DNA from: Phanerochaete sordida
Lineage: Eukaryota > Basidiomycota > Agaricomycetes > Polyporales > Phanerochaetaceae
Length of the DNA stretch: 64,000 nt
NCBI GenBank assembly: GCA_019973155.2
Contig: BPQB01000010.1
Span: 660,743 to 724,742 of the forward strand
Reading direction: 5' to 3'
Shown here: positions 47,086 through 57,609 of the stretch, piece by piece
Position numbering within the stretch: position 1 is the stretch's first letter
How the letters are laid out: each line of letters starts with the position of its first letter
The notes under the pieces: model-generated
The model's input: the letters and a program-made list of their open reading frames with translations, nothing else
Databases searched by the model: none
What the model was told of the DNA's origin: nothing
Translations under genes and position numbers: made by a program

Positions 47086-47845
47086 TGCAGAAAAATGATG
47101 AATGCCCTCGAGAGTTCGAGGTAGCCACGTTGCGGCGTCATGGATTCCGCAGAATAAGTACTAGCTCGAGCAGGTCTCCATGAGCGATGCCACACCGCCA
47201 AAAGGAAGACTTTCCAGCACGCTCGCCTTCACGTCGTCCTGACCATATTAGATGCTGATGACGAACTGAACTGAGAACTCACGGAGCAATGATCCCGGCG
47301 ACACTTTGCACGCCGACGGGGATTCGGGAAGCGGTATGCCATCCCACCAAGACTTCGCTACCATAGACCACGTCGCGTGAACGGCTTTTATTGGTATGCC
47401 GCCGTGCCCGACCGTCATCAGGTCGGGACAGCCCGAGTCGTTATGGTCGGAGTTCGATGGACCTGTGCGCAGAGGACACCAGCGACGATCACATAGCCGA
47501 GGGCCTCTGTCAGATCAAAATCAACGCCCGAGGACGTAGGATCATAGGATGTACAGCCTGGAGTGACCGCAGTCTCCCAAGTAACCTCGATATCGCCGTG
47601 CGAGGCTGTGGATGCCGCGTCTTGTGACCATCGGCGTCTAGACTTTGCATAACCTGAAGAGTGGCGGTTGGTCAAGAGAAAGATGCTTCTTCGCCAGATC
47701 CTTCCGAGTGAGCCTCCAAGTCTACTGGACGCACGACGTGGAAGACATCTTGAATTACGAGATTTATTGTATGGCTTTCAGAGTAGGAACCTAAGATCTG
47801 CAGTGTGCTCGCGGATTTGGGAGCCGACGATGCGGAAGCTGTTTA
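47086..47845. other. Spacer between DUF6534 gene A and TOR fragment 1
   Basis: Promoter side of the DUF6534 gene. One minus-strand ORF at 47418-47675 has a hydrophobic stretch (EALGYVIVAGVLCAQV) but no recognised family. No supported gene. Confidence 0.3.
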
Positions 47846-48916
47846 CTACGCTTCGCCGTGCATGGCCAGCACCGGGACGAGCGCATCAGCAGCATCTCGT
47901 ACGTGCACGTCGGGGTGCGTCTTAAACCGCGCTATCATATCCGCGACGTCCTGGACATGACTACCAACGGCCTAGACTCGAGCCCATCAGCACAAGAGAG
48001 GAGACAGATGACAAACCGCACACTGACCGTGCCTCCATCTCGCGATACACCAGCAGAGACTCATGCATAACCTCCGGCTTCGGCTACGCCAGCTCTTCCT
48101 GCGCATCCTGCAAGACCTCTCGCAGGATGTCGCTCCCCGGCGTACTGCGCAGGGCACGCACGCCACAGCACGCCCCCAGGAGCTCACCCGCGCGCGTCCA
48201 GACACCAACATTCCGGTTTCGCAAGGCCCTCAAGACGTGCGACAGCACCTCCTCGACCCGCGCCCTAAACGCAGCGCGCATGCGCACGAGCTGCGAGCGG
48301 ACAAGCACGCCGGCGACGCGGCTCGCTTCGGCGTCGTGCGCGAGCAGCTTGAGGCTCGCAGGGATCTCGTATGCGGCGAAGCGTGCACCGAAGGCGGCGA
48401 CGATGCGCCTGAGCGCCGTGGACGCGGCGAGCATGACGTCCGGCGCGCGGTGCGGCAGGAGGTACTTGGCGTAGTTGTAGAAGCAAAAGATTTGCTCTTT
48501 TGGGCGCGGGTGTACCGCGGGGGGTGTCCACGCTGAGGAGGTACTAGTCTGGCGGAGTCTGGCGGAGTCTGTTGAGACAGTTGGTGGTGAGGAGAAGGTG
48601 GTGGAGACGCACCGATGGCGAGGGCTCTGCCGAGCTGTGCTGCACTCGTCTGGCTGAAGTTGAGCTCGGAGAGCCGCGTGTGGACGATCTCGTCCCACAG
48701 CCGCGCTGCCAGGTCTGGCGGGGGCGTGGGCAGCGTGTGAAAGACCTGACACGACGGGTGAGTCCATGCATTCGCAAGTGCCTTAGAGACCCAAACGTAC
48801 ATGATGCTGGAGAGAGCTCGCGGACTGCAGGCGGACGACGTGGTCTCTGTCCCTGAGCCCCGCGAAGACGCGGTCGAGGACCGCGACCTCGGCAGCCGGT
48901 GGTGCGGGGGCTTCCA
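47846..48916 (-). pseudogene. TOR kinase N-terminal HEAT fragment, copy 1 (broken)
   Basis: Truncated, decayed copy of the N-terminal HEAT-repeat part of TOR kinase. It starts MEAPAPPAAEVAVLDRVFAG at 48916, continues RDRDHVVRLQSASSLQHH and is spliced (gtacgt...tcag) to VFHTLPTPPPDLAARLWDE. Later parts are FCFYNYAKYLLPH, DVMLAAST, AGELLGACCGV and THPDVHVRDAADALVPV, ending with a stop at 47846. Lesions against copy 2 are an extra TAG after the intron 2 acceptor, a frameshift before FCFYNY, an in-frame TAG after DAQEELA, and a short deletion in the YRE-LLLHGG block. The FAT, FRB and kinase domains are absent. Both copies stop resembling TOR, and each other, at the same codon. Confidence 0.8.
48548..48572. 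repeat. Short tandem repeat in TOR fragment 1 intron
   Basis: The 10-bp unit GTCTGGCGGA is repeated twice, then GTCTG, inside the second intron of the broken TOR fragment. The intact copy at 54.2 kb lacks it. Probably replication slippage. Confidence 0.5.
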
Positions 48917-49567
48917 TGCGTGCAGGCGGTGGTTGCGACGGAGCGAGGTACGATCATCAGAGTCTCAACCCGCACCTCTGCAATGCGGACTTCGAACTCC
49001 GAAAGCCCTCATTGCTGTTCTCTTACCGCGGGCTGAGAGTCTGGAGCCGAGCCCAGGTTTCCTCCAGAGTTGACGTCGTCGCAACGTCGTCGACTCCGGG
49101 CGCCATTCATGATGCATGATGCGCTCGTCTGTATCTCGAGCGCTGTCGGACCTATGTTTCAATCAGCATCGGGAGAATGTGGTGTTGGTATAATGAGGCG
49201 AGAACAGTGACTCGGGCGACGTGGATCCGGTATGTATCAACAGGGTACTCGGGACCCGGGACACCGGCGTAGACCCCGTGAACCCTTCAGCGCCGATGGC
49301 CCGCTCCCCCATAGTACTGGGCCTTTTCGGGCTCGTAGGATGCATATATAGAAATTAATACTCAATTTTCCAGCTGTATACACACTTGATATTATACAGG
49401 GTATAATGCAAGAGAGGTAGTAGGTATATCTGTACCGCTAGCACCACAGCACTATGCTGTGCGGGGGCCTGTATGGATAGCCTCGTCCATACATCGACAC
49501 TCCAGGCGAAGCTCTACGGGCCAACTTATAGCAGGTCAGCACACAATCTAGACTGATGCTTGGTCTA
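48917..49567. other. Spacer between duplicated units, no gene seen
   Basis: Lies between the start of TOR fragment 1 and the stop of DUF6534 gene B, so it contains the junction between the two duplicated units. No ORF of interest. Confidence 0.3.
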
Positions 49568-51645
49568 CTACCTTCTGTTTACACGAGAATGAGGGACAAA
49601 GTTTGCCATCGCTGCTGAGTTTGTGGTCGATGCGGCGTCGCGCCTGGTCGTCTGATCAAGACCGGTGAGTGAAGATCTTGTTCCAGAAGCAATAGCGACA
49701 GCTACCAGAACGTTATTCAACGCTAGAGTAACAGCCTGGGCCTGCGACAAATGAACTGTGAATGAAACTTGGTTCATCTGCCTCCGCATACTCTGCCGAG
49801 CATTTAGCCTGTACCGATAAGATGGATGTGAGTAGAAGAATAGCCAAGCAGAGAGCTTCGTGACTATGCCGTACATTGCTAGGTAGGAATTCACATAAAC
49901 TGGGAGCAAAAGTCAGCGCTCGATGCGAGAGAAAAGCAGTGGAGAGTGCAAACATTTGCTCGTGGTAAACCACAGTGCAACAAATGCGAGACTGTTACTT
50001 CTATTGCTGAACTGTAAATGCCCTTTGAGAATAATCCGGCTGGTCCAATACCATGTCACTGGGCGCACCAGCAAGATGGATACAATGAGGACGATACTAA
50101 GTTGAACGTCAGCTACCACACACGACATCTGCAAGGGGAGGCCAAGGTCACATACACTGTGAGGAGACCTGAGTAGACCGCGATTAGTTTATGTTTGAGG
50201 AATATCCTTTTCAGGCTGACCGGTGTTTACCACGTATGCCATAAGGGTAGTGACCAATCTATCGCTTCTACATTTGCACAGTAAGCACAATCTCTGTCGT
50301 ATGGCCGGATAATTGGCACCTGTTTCCCCCAGTCCTTGACTTCTGCAACAGGTAACACATGCAAATGACGACCAGGATGTCTCCAACCAATTCAAATGCG
50401 AATTCAACAAGAACGAAGGACTAAAATGCGACAGTGAGGCCGGAGATTGAGCATATTCTGCGCAGTCCCCTCTCACCTTGTCCTGGCCGTGCTGGTTGAA
50501 TGTTTGATTGAATCTAAGACGTAGAAATGAGCTGTGGTCATGTGCAGCAAGTCTGGTGCGCCACACACGTTTTCACACCTACAACTTCAGGACCCAGAAG
50601 GTTTCAGCCTGTGCCGGCTGATGAAGCGAACTGTGAGCAGCTCACCGATGCCGAAAGCTGCAGAGCCAGACACATCCTTCAGCTACCGGATTTTTTGCTC
50701 TAAACCATGCCTGACAAACCGAAGCTCAAAAGTGTCATGGAGCCCTACAGACATTGTAGCAATGCATCAGTCGAACAGTTAAATCAGGTAGTTTTGCGAG
50801 ATTATTTTGCTTACCACCAGGAGCGTATATGACAGCTTCTTGCTACTGACTGCAGGATGTGAGCGGTGTGTTTCTCTTGCTTGCGTGATCTCAGAGACTT
50901 ACACTTCCACACACGCAGCACATACATGCTAACGTAGCACTAGTCTGCATGGATGCAATCTGAGAATGTAACCTGGCACGTACGATCGGACTAGTGCTCC
51001 CATGACGGTCTCATCAATGTTTCAGTTAGAGAAGGTGCATAGCTCGATCCGGACGCACAGTAAGAAGTAAATTTGCCTGCGAAGGGCTTGTTATTTAAAT
51101 GTCAAGAGAGTGAGGGAACACTGACATTTACGCTCCTAGTCGTGTTGTCAGTATATTTATCTCGGGGTGCCATAGTTTGATTTCTCACCATGGCAACTCG
51201 GACATTGGGGAAGGACCACTAGGACTCAGGACAAAAAACACGTAGAGAGCATGCCAGATGAAGGCAGTGCCAAGGGTATCTGAAATCCTTTTCAAAGCAA
51301 TTAATTTATTACAGCAATGACTGGCAGACAGCGCCGCAAATCACGCACCATAGACCAAAGACCTTGAAGATAGTCAGCGTAAGTGTGTAAAAAATATAGG
51401 ACGGAAGTTACCACCACTCTCATTAGCCATCCGTCCAGCTGATAGCTCCGCAGATAGTAGAGAAAGGTCTGAAGAACGGTGATACCGTAGAGCCTGTGGA
51501 CGCAGGATTGGGACAGGTCATTCATCGACCTCTCAGTCGGAGAAGTTACTCACAGCGTTGTTGCAAGCCCACCGAAAAGAATTGCTCCGGACGTCGCAAT
51601 CGGATCTACCGATGAGCTGTTTTCTGGAGGTGTACTTCCATTCAT
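49568..51645 (-). CDS. DUF6534 membrane protein, gene B
   Basis: Paralogue of gene A. It starts MNGSTPPENSSSVDPIATSG at 51645, with a first helix AILFGGLATTL. Exons then give LYGITVLQTFLYYLRSYQLD and DTLGTAFIWHALYVFFVL. The DUF6534 part reads FLVEFAFELVGDILVVIC-like at 50.35-50.42 kb, then CYLLQKSRTGG and SDRLVTTLMAYVVNTG. The last two exons splice VYVNSYLAM to LNARQSMRRQMNQVSFTVHL and the protein ends at 49568. Splice sites match gene A at the SRTG, NTG and YLAM borders. Function unknown; a seven-helix plasma-membrane protein is inferred. Middle exons (50.5-51.1 kb) are not individually set. Upstream lies TOR fragment 2, repeating the arrangement seen with gene A. Confidence 0.7.
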
Positions 51646-53462
51646 CCCGGCAGCCTGTGAACGGAGAGAAGCGGTGGATAGCGGGCTCCTGGCTGAGGTG
51701 TGGTGTAAAAGGTGATATGAGGCAAAAGAGAAGCAAATAAGCGGTAGAAGCTGCAGGATTTTTTGTACTATCTCTGGCCGTCGGAGGTACATACTTATAC
51801 ATACCTGACTCTGATAGAATCCGGGGATTGGAAGTATTACCGGACATCCTTCGCCTGGAGTGCCTGTGCAAAAAAAAAACGACTTCCGCTCACCAAGCGA
51901 GGGAGAAGGATCACCGTATCATGATATATAAGATTTCGTGTCGAAGCCCGCGAAGAAGTATGTCATGACGGTCTTCTATCCTCATTCCCAAACACTAACG
52001 CTTCATGCATGGCGAGAAGAAATTAGCACTTCGCCAACATCGATCCAAAGTTAAAGGACTTGGAGCATGCTCAATCGTTGCTGCTAGAAGCAACAAGGCC
52101 TCTAGTACGCGGTGCTGCTGGGCAGTGTGTTCAGCCTGTTCGCGAATTGACGAGAGGAAATGGACACGTTGTGCGGCGATACACACCGCAATCTGCGTGG
52201 TGTCTAACAACAAGGAAGTGATCAATACTTTAACGGCGTTTTCAGTCAGCTAACTTGCGTCAGCTCAAGGACTCGAGGCTGTGTAGTCTGTCGCTCAGAT
52301 CTGACGACTGACCAAAGTCAGCCTCACTACTAGGCGCCATGCACGAACTTCACCTGCGATTACGGCCTGCGACATAATGCGACCTGTTGGAAATTTGAGT
52401 GGTGCCCATCCAAATACTCAAATTGGTACCACGGTTCTAGAACATGCGAAACGGTAACGCACTTCGCAGAGGGGCCTTACATACTAAGCGCCACACTGCT
52501 TTGCAGAGAGTTTCTCATCTGGGAGCTCCTCATGGAGAAGTTCGCTCGCAACTGCCGGTGCTTGTCGCCGGCCGTTCAGAGCTGCAGTAAAAGATGCTGT
52601 TCCGAACACATACCCCATGTCTTTCCTGGTTGATATGCACACTACTTGCTAGCGGCCCTAGCTCGCAGTGGGAACGAACAGGTGAGAGGAGATGCCATCT
52701 AAATCAGCCTAATTATACTCGCCAAAGCTTCCGGTGATACGGAGGCACTGCCTAGTAAGGCTTTCATGTGGTCACGCAGGTTGCCTTCTGCGACCATGGC
52801 GACGGGGCTAAGCTCTTGCAGCGCAGACGCAGGTATCGAAGCGCACTATCCCCCCCTCTAGCTTCTTCGAGGGTTGCTATGACTCAGCGTATCGCAAACG
52901 GTGGTCTATGAGGAGTGTCTACAGCGCTCGGACCTTGTAAGTACATTGCAAAAGACTCCCGACAAGGCGAGCGAACTTAGCCTCGCAGCATGATTCCAGC
53001 GAGGTTTTGTACGCGAAATAGGACTATGTCGTGAGTCGCCGCTGAGACGTATACGCGCACGACAGCGGCGAGACCTGGCCTGCACGCCAGTGACCTGACA
53101 CTGCAGCTCAACGTCCTTGCTGGCCTCCCGCGTCAGCGCAACGAGCTCCCTGCGATCCTGCGGACCGCGTCAGACATGCTCGACATCTCGAGCTAGAACA
53201 CGCCCCCTACCGCGTACGCGAGCCCAACGTGGTCCTGCGGCGATCAGCAGGTGGCCATCGATATTGCGCTGCGCCCAGCGGCGAGAAGTGCCGCCCTCTC
53301 CGGTCCTCCTTTCCTCTCCCGCTCATAACGCTCCCAGTGCCGATCGCTCTGCGCAGAGGATCGAACCTGAACGAGACAGTCATTGCGGGGTATAGGGGAT
53401 GGACTGTAATTCTGCGCTAGCAATGTATAAGAAGTCAGATCTCTCTGGAAGCTTGGATGCCT
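51646..53462. other. Intergenic, no gene seen
   Basis: About 1.8 kb between gene B and TOR fragment 2, where the first unit has only about 760 bp. The extra 1 kb may be an insertion. Short ORFs (for example 51995-52225 minus) show no recognised family; a 9-A run lies near 51870. Confidence 0.3.
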
Positions 53463-54569
53463 CTAACAATCTAGGGACACCTCGGGAGCCGCGGATCCAA
53501 GGGTCATCAGCCCATTGGTTCTGTGCATGATCAGCACTGGCATGAGCGCGTCGGCTGCCTCTCGTACGTGCACATCAGGGTGCGTCTTGAGCCGGTCTGC
53601 CGCATCCACGACGTCCTGGACATGACTATCAATAACCTGGAAACCCATCAGCACCAGACAGCAAATAGCAACCAGCGCACTGACCGTGCCTCCGTGCAAC
53701 AACAGCTCGCGATACGCCAGCAGAGACCCATGCACGACCTCCGGCTCCGGCTCCGGCTCCGCCATCCCTTCCCGCGCATCCCGCAAGACCTCCAGCAGGA
53801 CGTCGCTCTCCGGCGGTCCTCGCTGGACGAGCACGCCGCAGCACGCCCCGAGGAGCTCAGCCGCGCGCGTCCGAACACCAGCACTCGGGTCGCGCAACAC
53901 CTCCAGCACATGCGGCAGCACCTCCGCAACACACGCCCCAAACTCGGGGCACGCGCGCGCGAGCTGCGTGAGCACGAGCACGCCCGCGAGTCGGCCCGCC
54001 TCGGCGTCCTCCTGGAGCAGCGTGATGCTCGCGGCGACCTCGGACGCGACGAAGCGCGCACCGAACGCCGCGGGGCCGGCGGCGAGGGTGCGCCCGAGGG
54101 TCGTCGACGCGGCGAGCATGACGTCTGTCACGGGGTGTGGCAGGAGGTGCTTGGCGTAGTTGTAGAAGCGGAAGAGCGGCAGGGGCGCTGTGGCCGCGGG
54201 CGCGCTGAGGAGGTAGTCTGTCGAGGATTGAGTCGGTTGGTAGTGAGAAGGCGGTGGGGACGCACCGATGGCGAGGACGCCGCCGAGCTGCGCTGCGCTC
54301 GTCTGGCTGAAGACGAGCTCGGAGAGCCGCGCGTTGACGGTCTCGCCCCACAGCCGCGCCGCGATGTCTGGCGGGAGCGTCGGCAGCGTGTGAAGCACCT
54401 GGCGCAATGTGTGAGCATATGCACTTCCAGAGCCTGCAGAGACCACACGCACGAAGTGCTGGAGCGCGGTCGCGGACTGCAGGCGCACGATGTGGTCCGC
54501 GTCCCTGAGCCCCGCGCAGATGCGGGCGAGGACCGCGCCCTGGGCAGCCGGCGGTGCGGGGGCTTCCAT
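53463..54569 (-). CDS. TOR kinase N-terminal HEAT fragment, copy 2 (open)
   Basis: Stand-alone gene fragment for roughly the first 340 residues of TOR, the phosphatidylinositol-kinase-like growth regulator. It starts MEAPAPPAAQGAVLARICAG at 54569 and continues DADHIVRLQSATALQHF. Intron (gtgcgt...gccag), then VLHTLPTLPPDIAARLWGE and GGVLAI; intron (gtgcgt...cgacag), then DYLLSAPAATAPLPLFRFYN, YAKHLLPHPVTDVMLAAST, EVLRDPSAGVRTRAAELLGA and VVHGSLLAYRELLLHGGT. A last intron (gtcagt...ttccag) leads to VIDSHVQDVVDAADRLKTHP and an own stop at 53463. LAIDYLL, RFYNYAKHLLP and HGSLLAYRELLLHGG are hallmark TOR HEAT motifs. There is no FAT, FRB or kinase domain. The open frame and intact splice sites mean a protein could be made, perhaps acting on TORC1/2 assembly; that is inference. 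Confidence 0.8.
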   Translation of the reverse strand: MEAPAPPAAQGAVLARICAGLRDADHIVRLQSATALQHFVRVVSAGSGSAYAHTLRQVLHTLPTLPPDIAARLWGETVNARLSELVFSQTSAAQLGGVLAIGASPPPSHYQPTQSSTDYLLSAPAATAPLPLFRFYNYAKHLLPHPVTDVMLAASTTLGRTLAAGPAAFGARFVASEVAASITLLQEDAEAGRLAGVLVLTQLARACPEFGACVAEVLPHVLEVLRDPSAGVRTRAAELLGACCGVLVQRGPPESDVLLEVLRDAREGMAEPEPEPEVVHGSLLAYRELLLHGGTVSALVAICCLVLMGFQVIDSHVQDVVDAADRLKTHPDVHVREAADALMPVLIMHRTNGLMTLGSAAPEVSLDC

Positions 54570-57500
54570 GCGTGCGGACGGTGGTTGCGACGGGGCGAGG
54601 TGCGAGAAGCTGCGCATGCGCACACACGCTGCCAGAGGCCCGGGCGAGGCGCCCGCGTCCTCGTCTCCAGACGCGGCGCGGCGCGGCGAGGCGCAGAGCT
54701 CCGACGGGCACCGCGGGAGTGCGTGCCCCCGCCCGTGCAATGATGCATCAGCGGCATCCCCTGGCAGACGCGCTGGAGCTTGTCGTGCCGCGGACTCTGG
54801 TGGGTGCGCGATGGGAGACGGCGGCGCGTCCACGGTCGGCCCAGCGTATTCGTCACGTACGACAGCGTCGGCCGAGGCCCCTGCCGCGCCCCGCGACGCC
54901 GAATTCGCAGCCCGCGAGCGCGAACCCTATCGCAGCGCGCCGCGCGATAGGCTGCGCGGAGAAGCACGCCGCAGGGTGCAGACCCTGTGTACGTGGTTGC
55001 GTGATGCTCGCGGGAGAGGCACTCGCAGAGGCTGCTGGCAGGGTGCCGTCGAGGACCGCGCGCTCGGGCCGCGTCGCCAGGTACGCGCAGGGCGGGCAGA
55101 CGAACGATCGCCTGCGCATCGCCGCCACCAACGGCACAAAGGCTCGGGGGCGCGGCACGGGCTCCGGGGGTGATCTGCGCCATCCTGCTTGGCCACCTCC
55201 GAGGAGGGAGTGGGCGGTCACTCGTACAGTGCGGCGCGGGTGCGCCGAGCAGCGCCGCCGCCCTGCAGGGTCGCCCGCCCCGCGCTGATTGGCCGGGGCG
55301 AGGCAGACGGCGCGCGCGCGCCCATTGGTACGCGCAGGCGCCGTGCGAAGCGCGTCCGCGCCGTGCGTCCGAAGCTTTGCAGTGGGCGTGCCGCAGAGGC
55401 GCAGGCGTGCGAGCGGCTGGCCCGAAGCGAGCGGAGGGGTGCCCGCGCGGCGGTACGGCGGGATCACCGCTGCGGCCGCCGTGGCGTGTGCTGGCGGCGC
55501 GGGCCCAGGCGCCGCTGTGTGCGCGCATGCTGCCGTCTGCCGCCGCACCGCTTGGGGCGTTAGGCGTGCGCGGGTACCGCAGAAGCCGCCGCGCGCTGGG
55601 GATCCTTGTGGCGGGTGCGCCGCGCGGCGGGCGATGTCGCGCGACGCACAGGCGGGCCCTGCAGCGCGTACGCACCGTGTCTCCGAGACGATCTGGCGAC
55701 GTTCGCGGCGGCCCTGCAGCACCGGCGCGGGGCCCGGTGCGCACCGCGTGCTGGTGATTTGCTCGTCAAGCATGTGGGAGAGCAGCGCGGAGAACACGGA
55801 CTGTTCGAGCAGGGCGGCACGCGAATGAAACGGCCGGGACGCCTGTGGGCTTTGAGGGCGGGTGATGGCCCTACAATATGAGGTGAAATGCGAGAACAAT
55901 CGGGCCGCACATGCCCAGGAACGGGCGCCCCGAGCCCAAGTTGGCGATCCTCGTCCCCGGGATGTCGTTCGCACTTCAAACTGGCTCGCCATAGGTCGGC
56001 CGGTCCCAGCGACGGCGTTGAGACCTTCGCGTGGACCACCGAGCAGCCCTGATAGCCTGCAGATTGGCTCGCAGGGTAGGCGATGGCGAGTAGATGCGGC
56101 AGGGCATCCGACCGCCAGGTGTTCCGGTGTGAGAGACCTTCCGCACAATCTGAGCAGTGACCTTGAGACTGCAGAGACCTGGCCTACTGTCGCAGCGGTT
56201 CAGCCGGAAGTCGTAGCAGACAGACGGGACTTACGTTGTGTGTTGCACAGCTCTGTGCGACGGCTGGCGGTGTCGGCAAACACCGCTTCCGCCGCACGAA
56301 CCCCGCAGGGCAATGTGCAGAGCCAGCGGAAAGCCGGCTGCTCCACGCCCAATCAGCAGCGTCGCCACAGGAGTGCGCGGCCCACAAAATACTTATCGCT
56401 ATCGGGCCGGCAGATAAGATAGAGGCCTTCAGATAGCTGCCGTCGTGGCGGAATGTGCGGATGTCGGCTCCGGCCGCAGCGGGCATCGCGCGGCAAATAC
56501 CGGCCTCGGCTGATGGCGCATCATTTCCCGCGCCACCAGGTGATGAACTTCCGCTTTGGGTTTAATGCTGGTTGATATTCGAGCCCCTGTGCCCCCAACC
56601 GCCATGGGCCGACAAGACCTCTTGCGCTCGCAGCTCGCCATCGTTGCGCACACTGACGGTCGAGCAGCTCTTGACAGAGGCCCCTGACATGCAAAGCCAT
56701 GGCAAGCTACCCCCGCGGCCACGAGAACAGCCAAAGGCCTTCGTCGGCTATGGCTATGTTCCACCTTCTCCACCGCAAGGGGAATGCCCCAGAACGCGGC
56801 GGCCAAAGTTGCCCGCTAATGGCGAAGGATTACGCCTGCCATTGCGTACACGATGCTTGTCCTAGGAGGCGTGAGCACAGCTCGCGCTGGGGATGGCGTC
56901 ACGCCCCAGGCCAGGTGCGCTTGCCACCTGTCATCCGACTCCTTTATTCAATTCCGAGACAAAATAGCGTCAATCAATTATAGCTCCTCAGGGCCACAGG
57001 CTCCGTCTTGGTCTTGCCACGCCGACGCCCGCAACACGCGCGCGACTGGGCGCGGCGTCGGGGCAGCGCACAATTTGCAAGAGCGGATCCCTCTGCAGTG
57101 CCTCAGGTCAGCACTCGCCGCCGCGGCTGCGCTGCCCACCGCCGCCGCGCCAGAGGGGCAGCGCGAATATTGAGGTACGCGCAAAGCACGTTCCTGCGCC
57201 TCCTCTCCGTCTTAATGGTCTGAGGCCCAGGCACGCCAGCCCAGCGATAAACGTCCGTGCTCCTGCGGCGCCCCCAGCTAATCACCGTGGGCATGTGAGG
57301 GCTCGGCAATATCGCGCGACTCCACGTGCGCGCCGCCAGCCTCCACGCCTGCTTAGCCAGCGCGCGCATGTGCCCTCAGGAGCCCGGACAGCGTAACGCC
57401 GCGCGGCCTGGGCCAGGGCCCACGCCGCGCCACGAACTCTCCTGAATTGCCTGGCGCGCGGCGCCTGCGACGCACCAGCCCGCCACGGGGCGGCGCAGAA

Positions 57501-57609
57501 TCAAATACCGGGGCGGTATATAGGGCGTGCTGCGCGCGGCGGGGCCCCCATCCCCAGTCCACCGACCGCGGGACACCACAGCGCATCCTCGCACCAGACA
57601 CCAGACACC
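54570..57609. other. GC-rich, gene-poor stretch
   Basis: About 3 kb of very GC-rich, CpG-rich DNA. Long ORFs on both strands here follow from base composition (few AT-rich stop codons) and overlap one another; none shows a family or splice structure I trust. The last 100 bp is the promoter of the glycine-rich protein gene. Confidence 0.45.
57517..57522 (+). promoter_or_regulatory. TATA box of the glycine-rich protein gene
   Basis: TATATA about 90 bp upstream of the start codon at 57610, standing out in GC-rich sequence. Confidence 0.55.

Noticed and set aside
53300..53400. ggttcgatcc on the minus strand near 53359, like a tRNA B box
   Set aside because: The flanks do not pair into a T-arm or acceptor stem, and no A box or anticodon arm is present at the right distance.
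54128..56148. Very long minus-strand open frames (431 and 538 codons) at 54.1-56.1 kb
   Set aside because: They overlap in different frames, are Arg/Ala/Pro low-complexity, and one runs over the well-supported TOR fragment in the wrong frame. GC-rich DNA produces such frames by chance.
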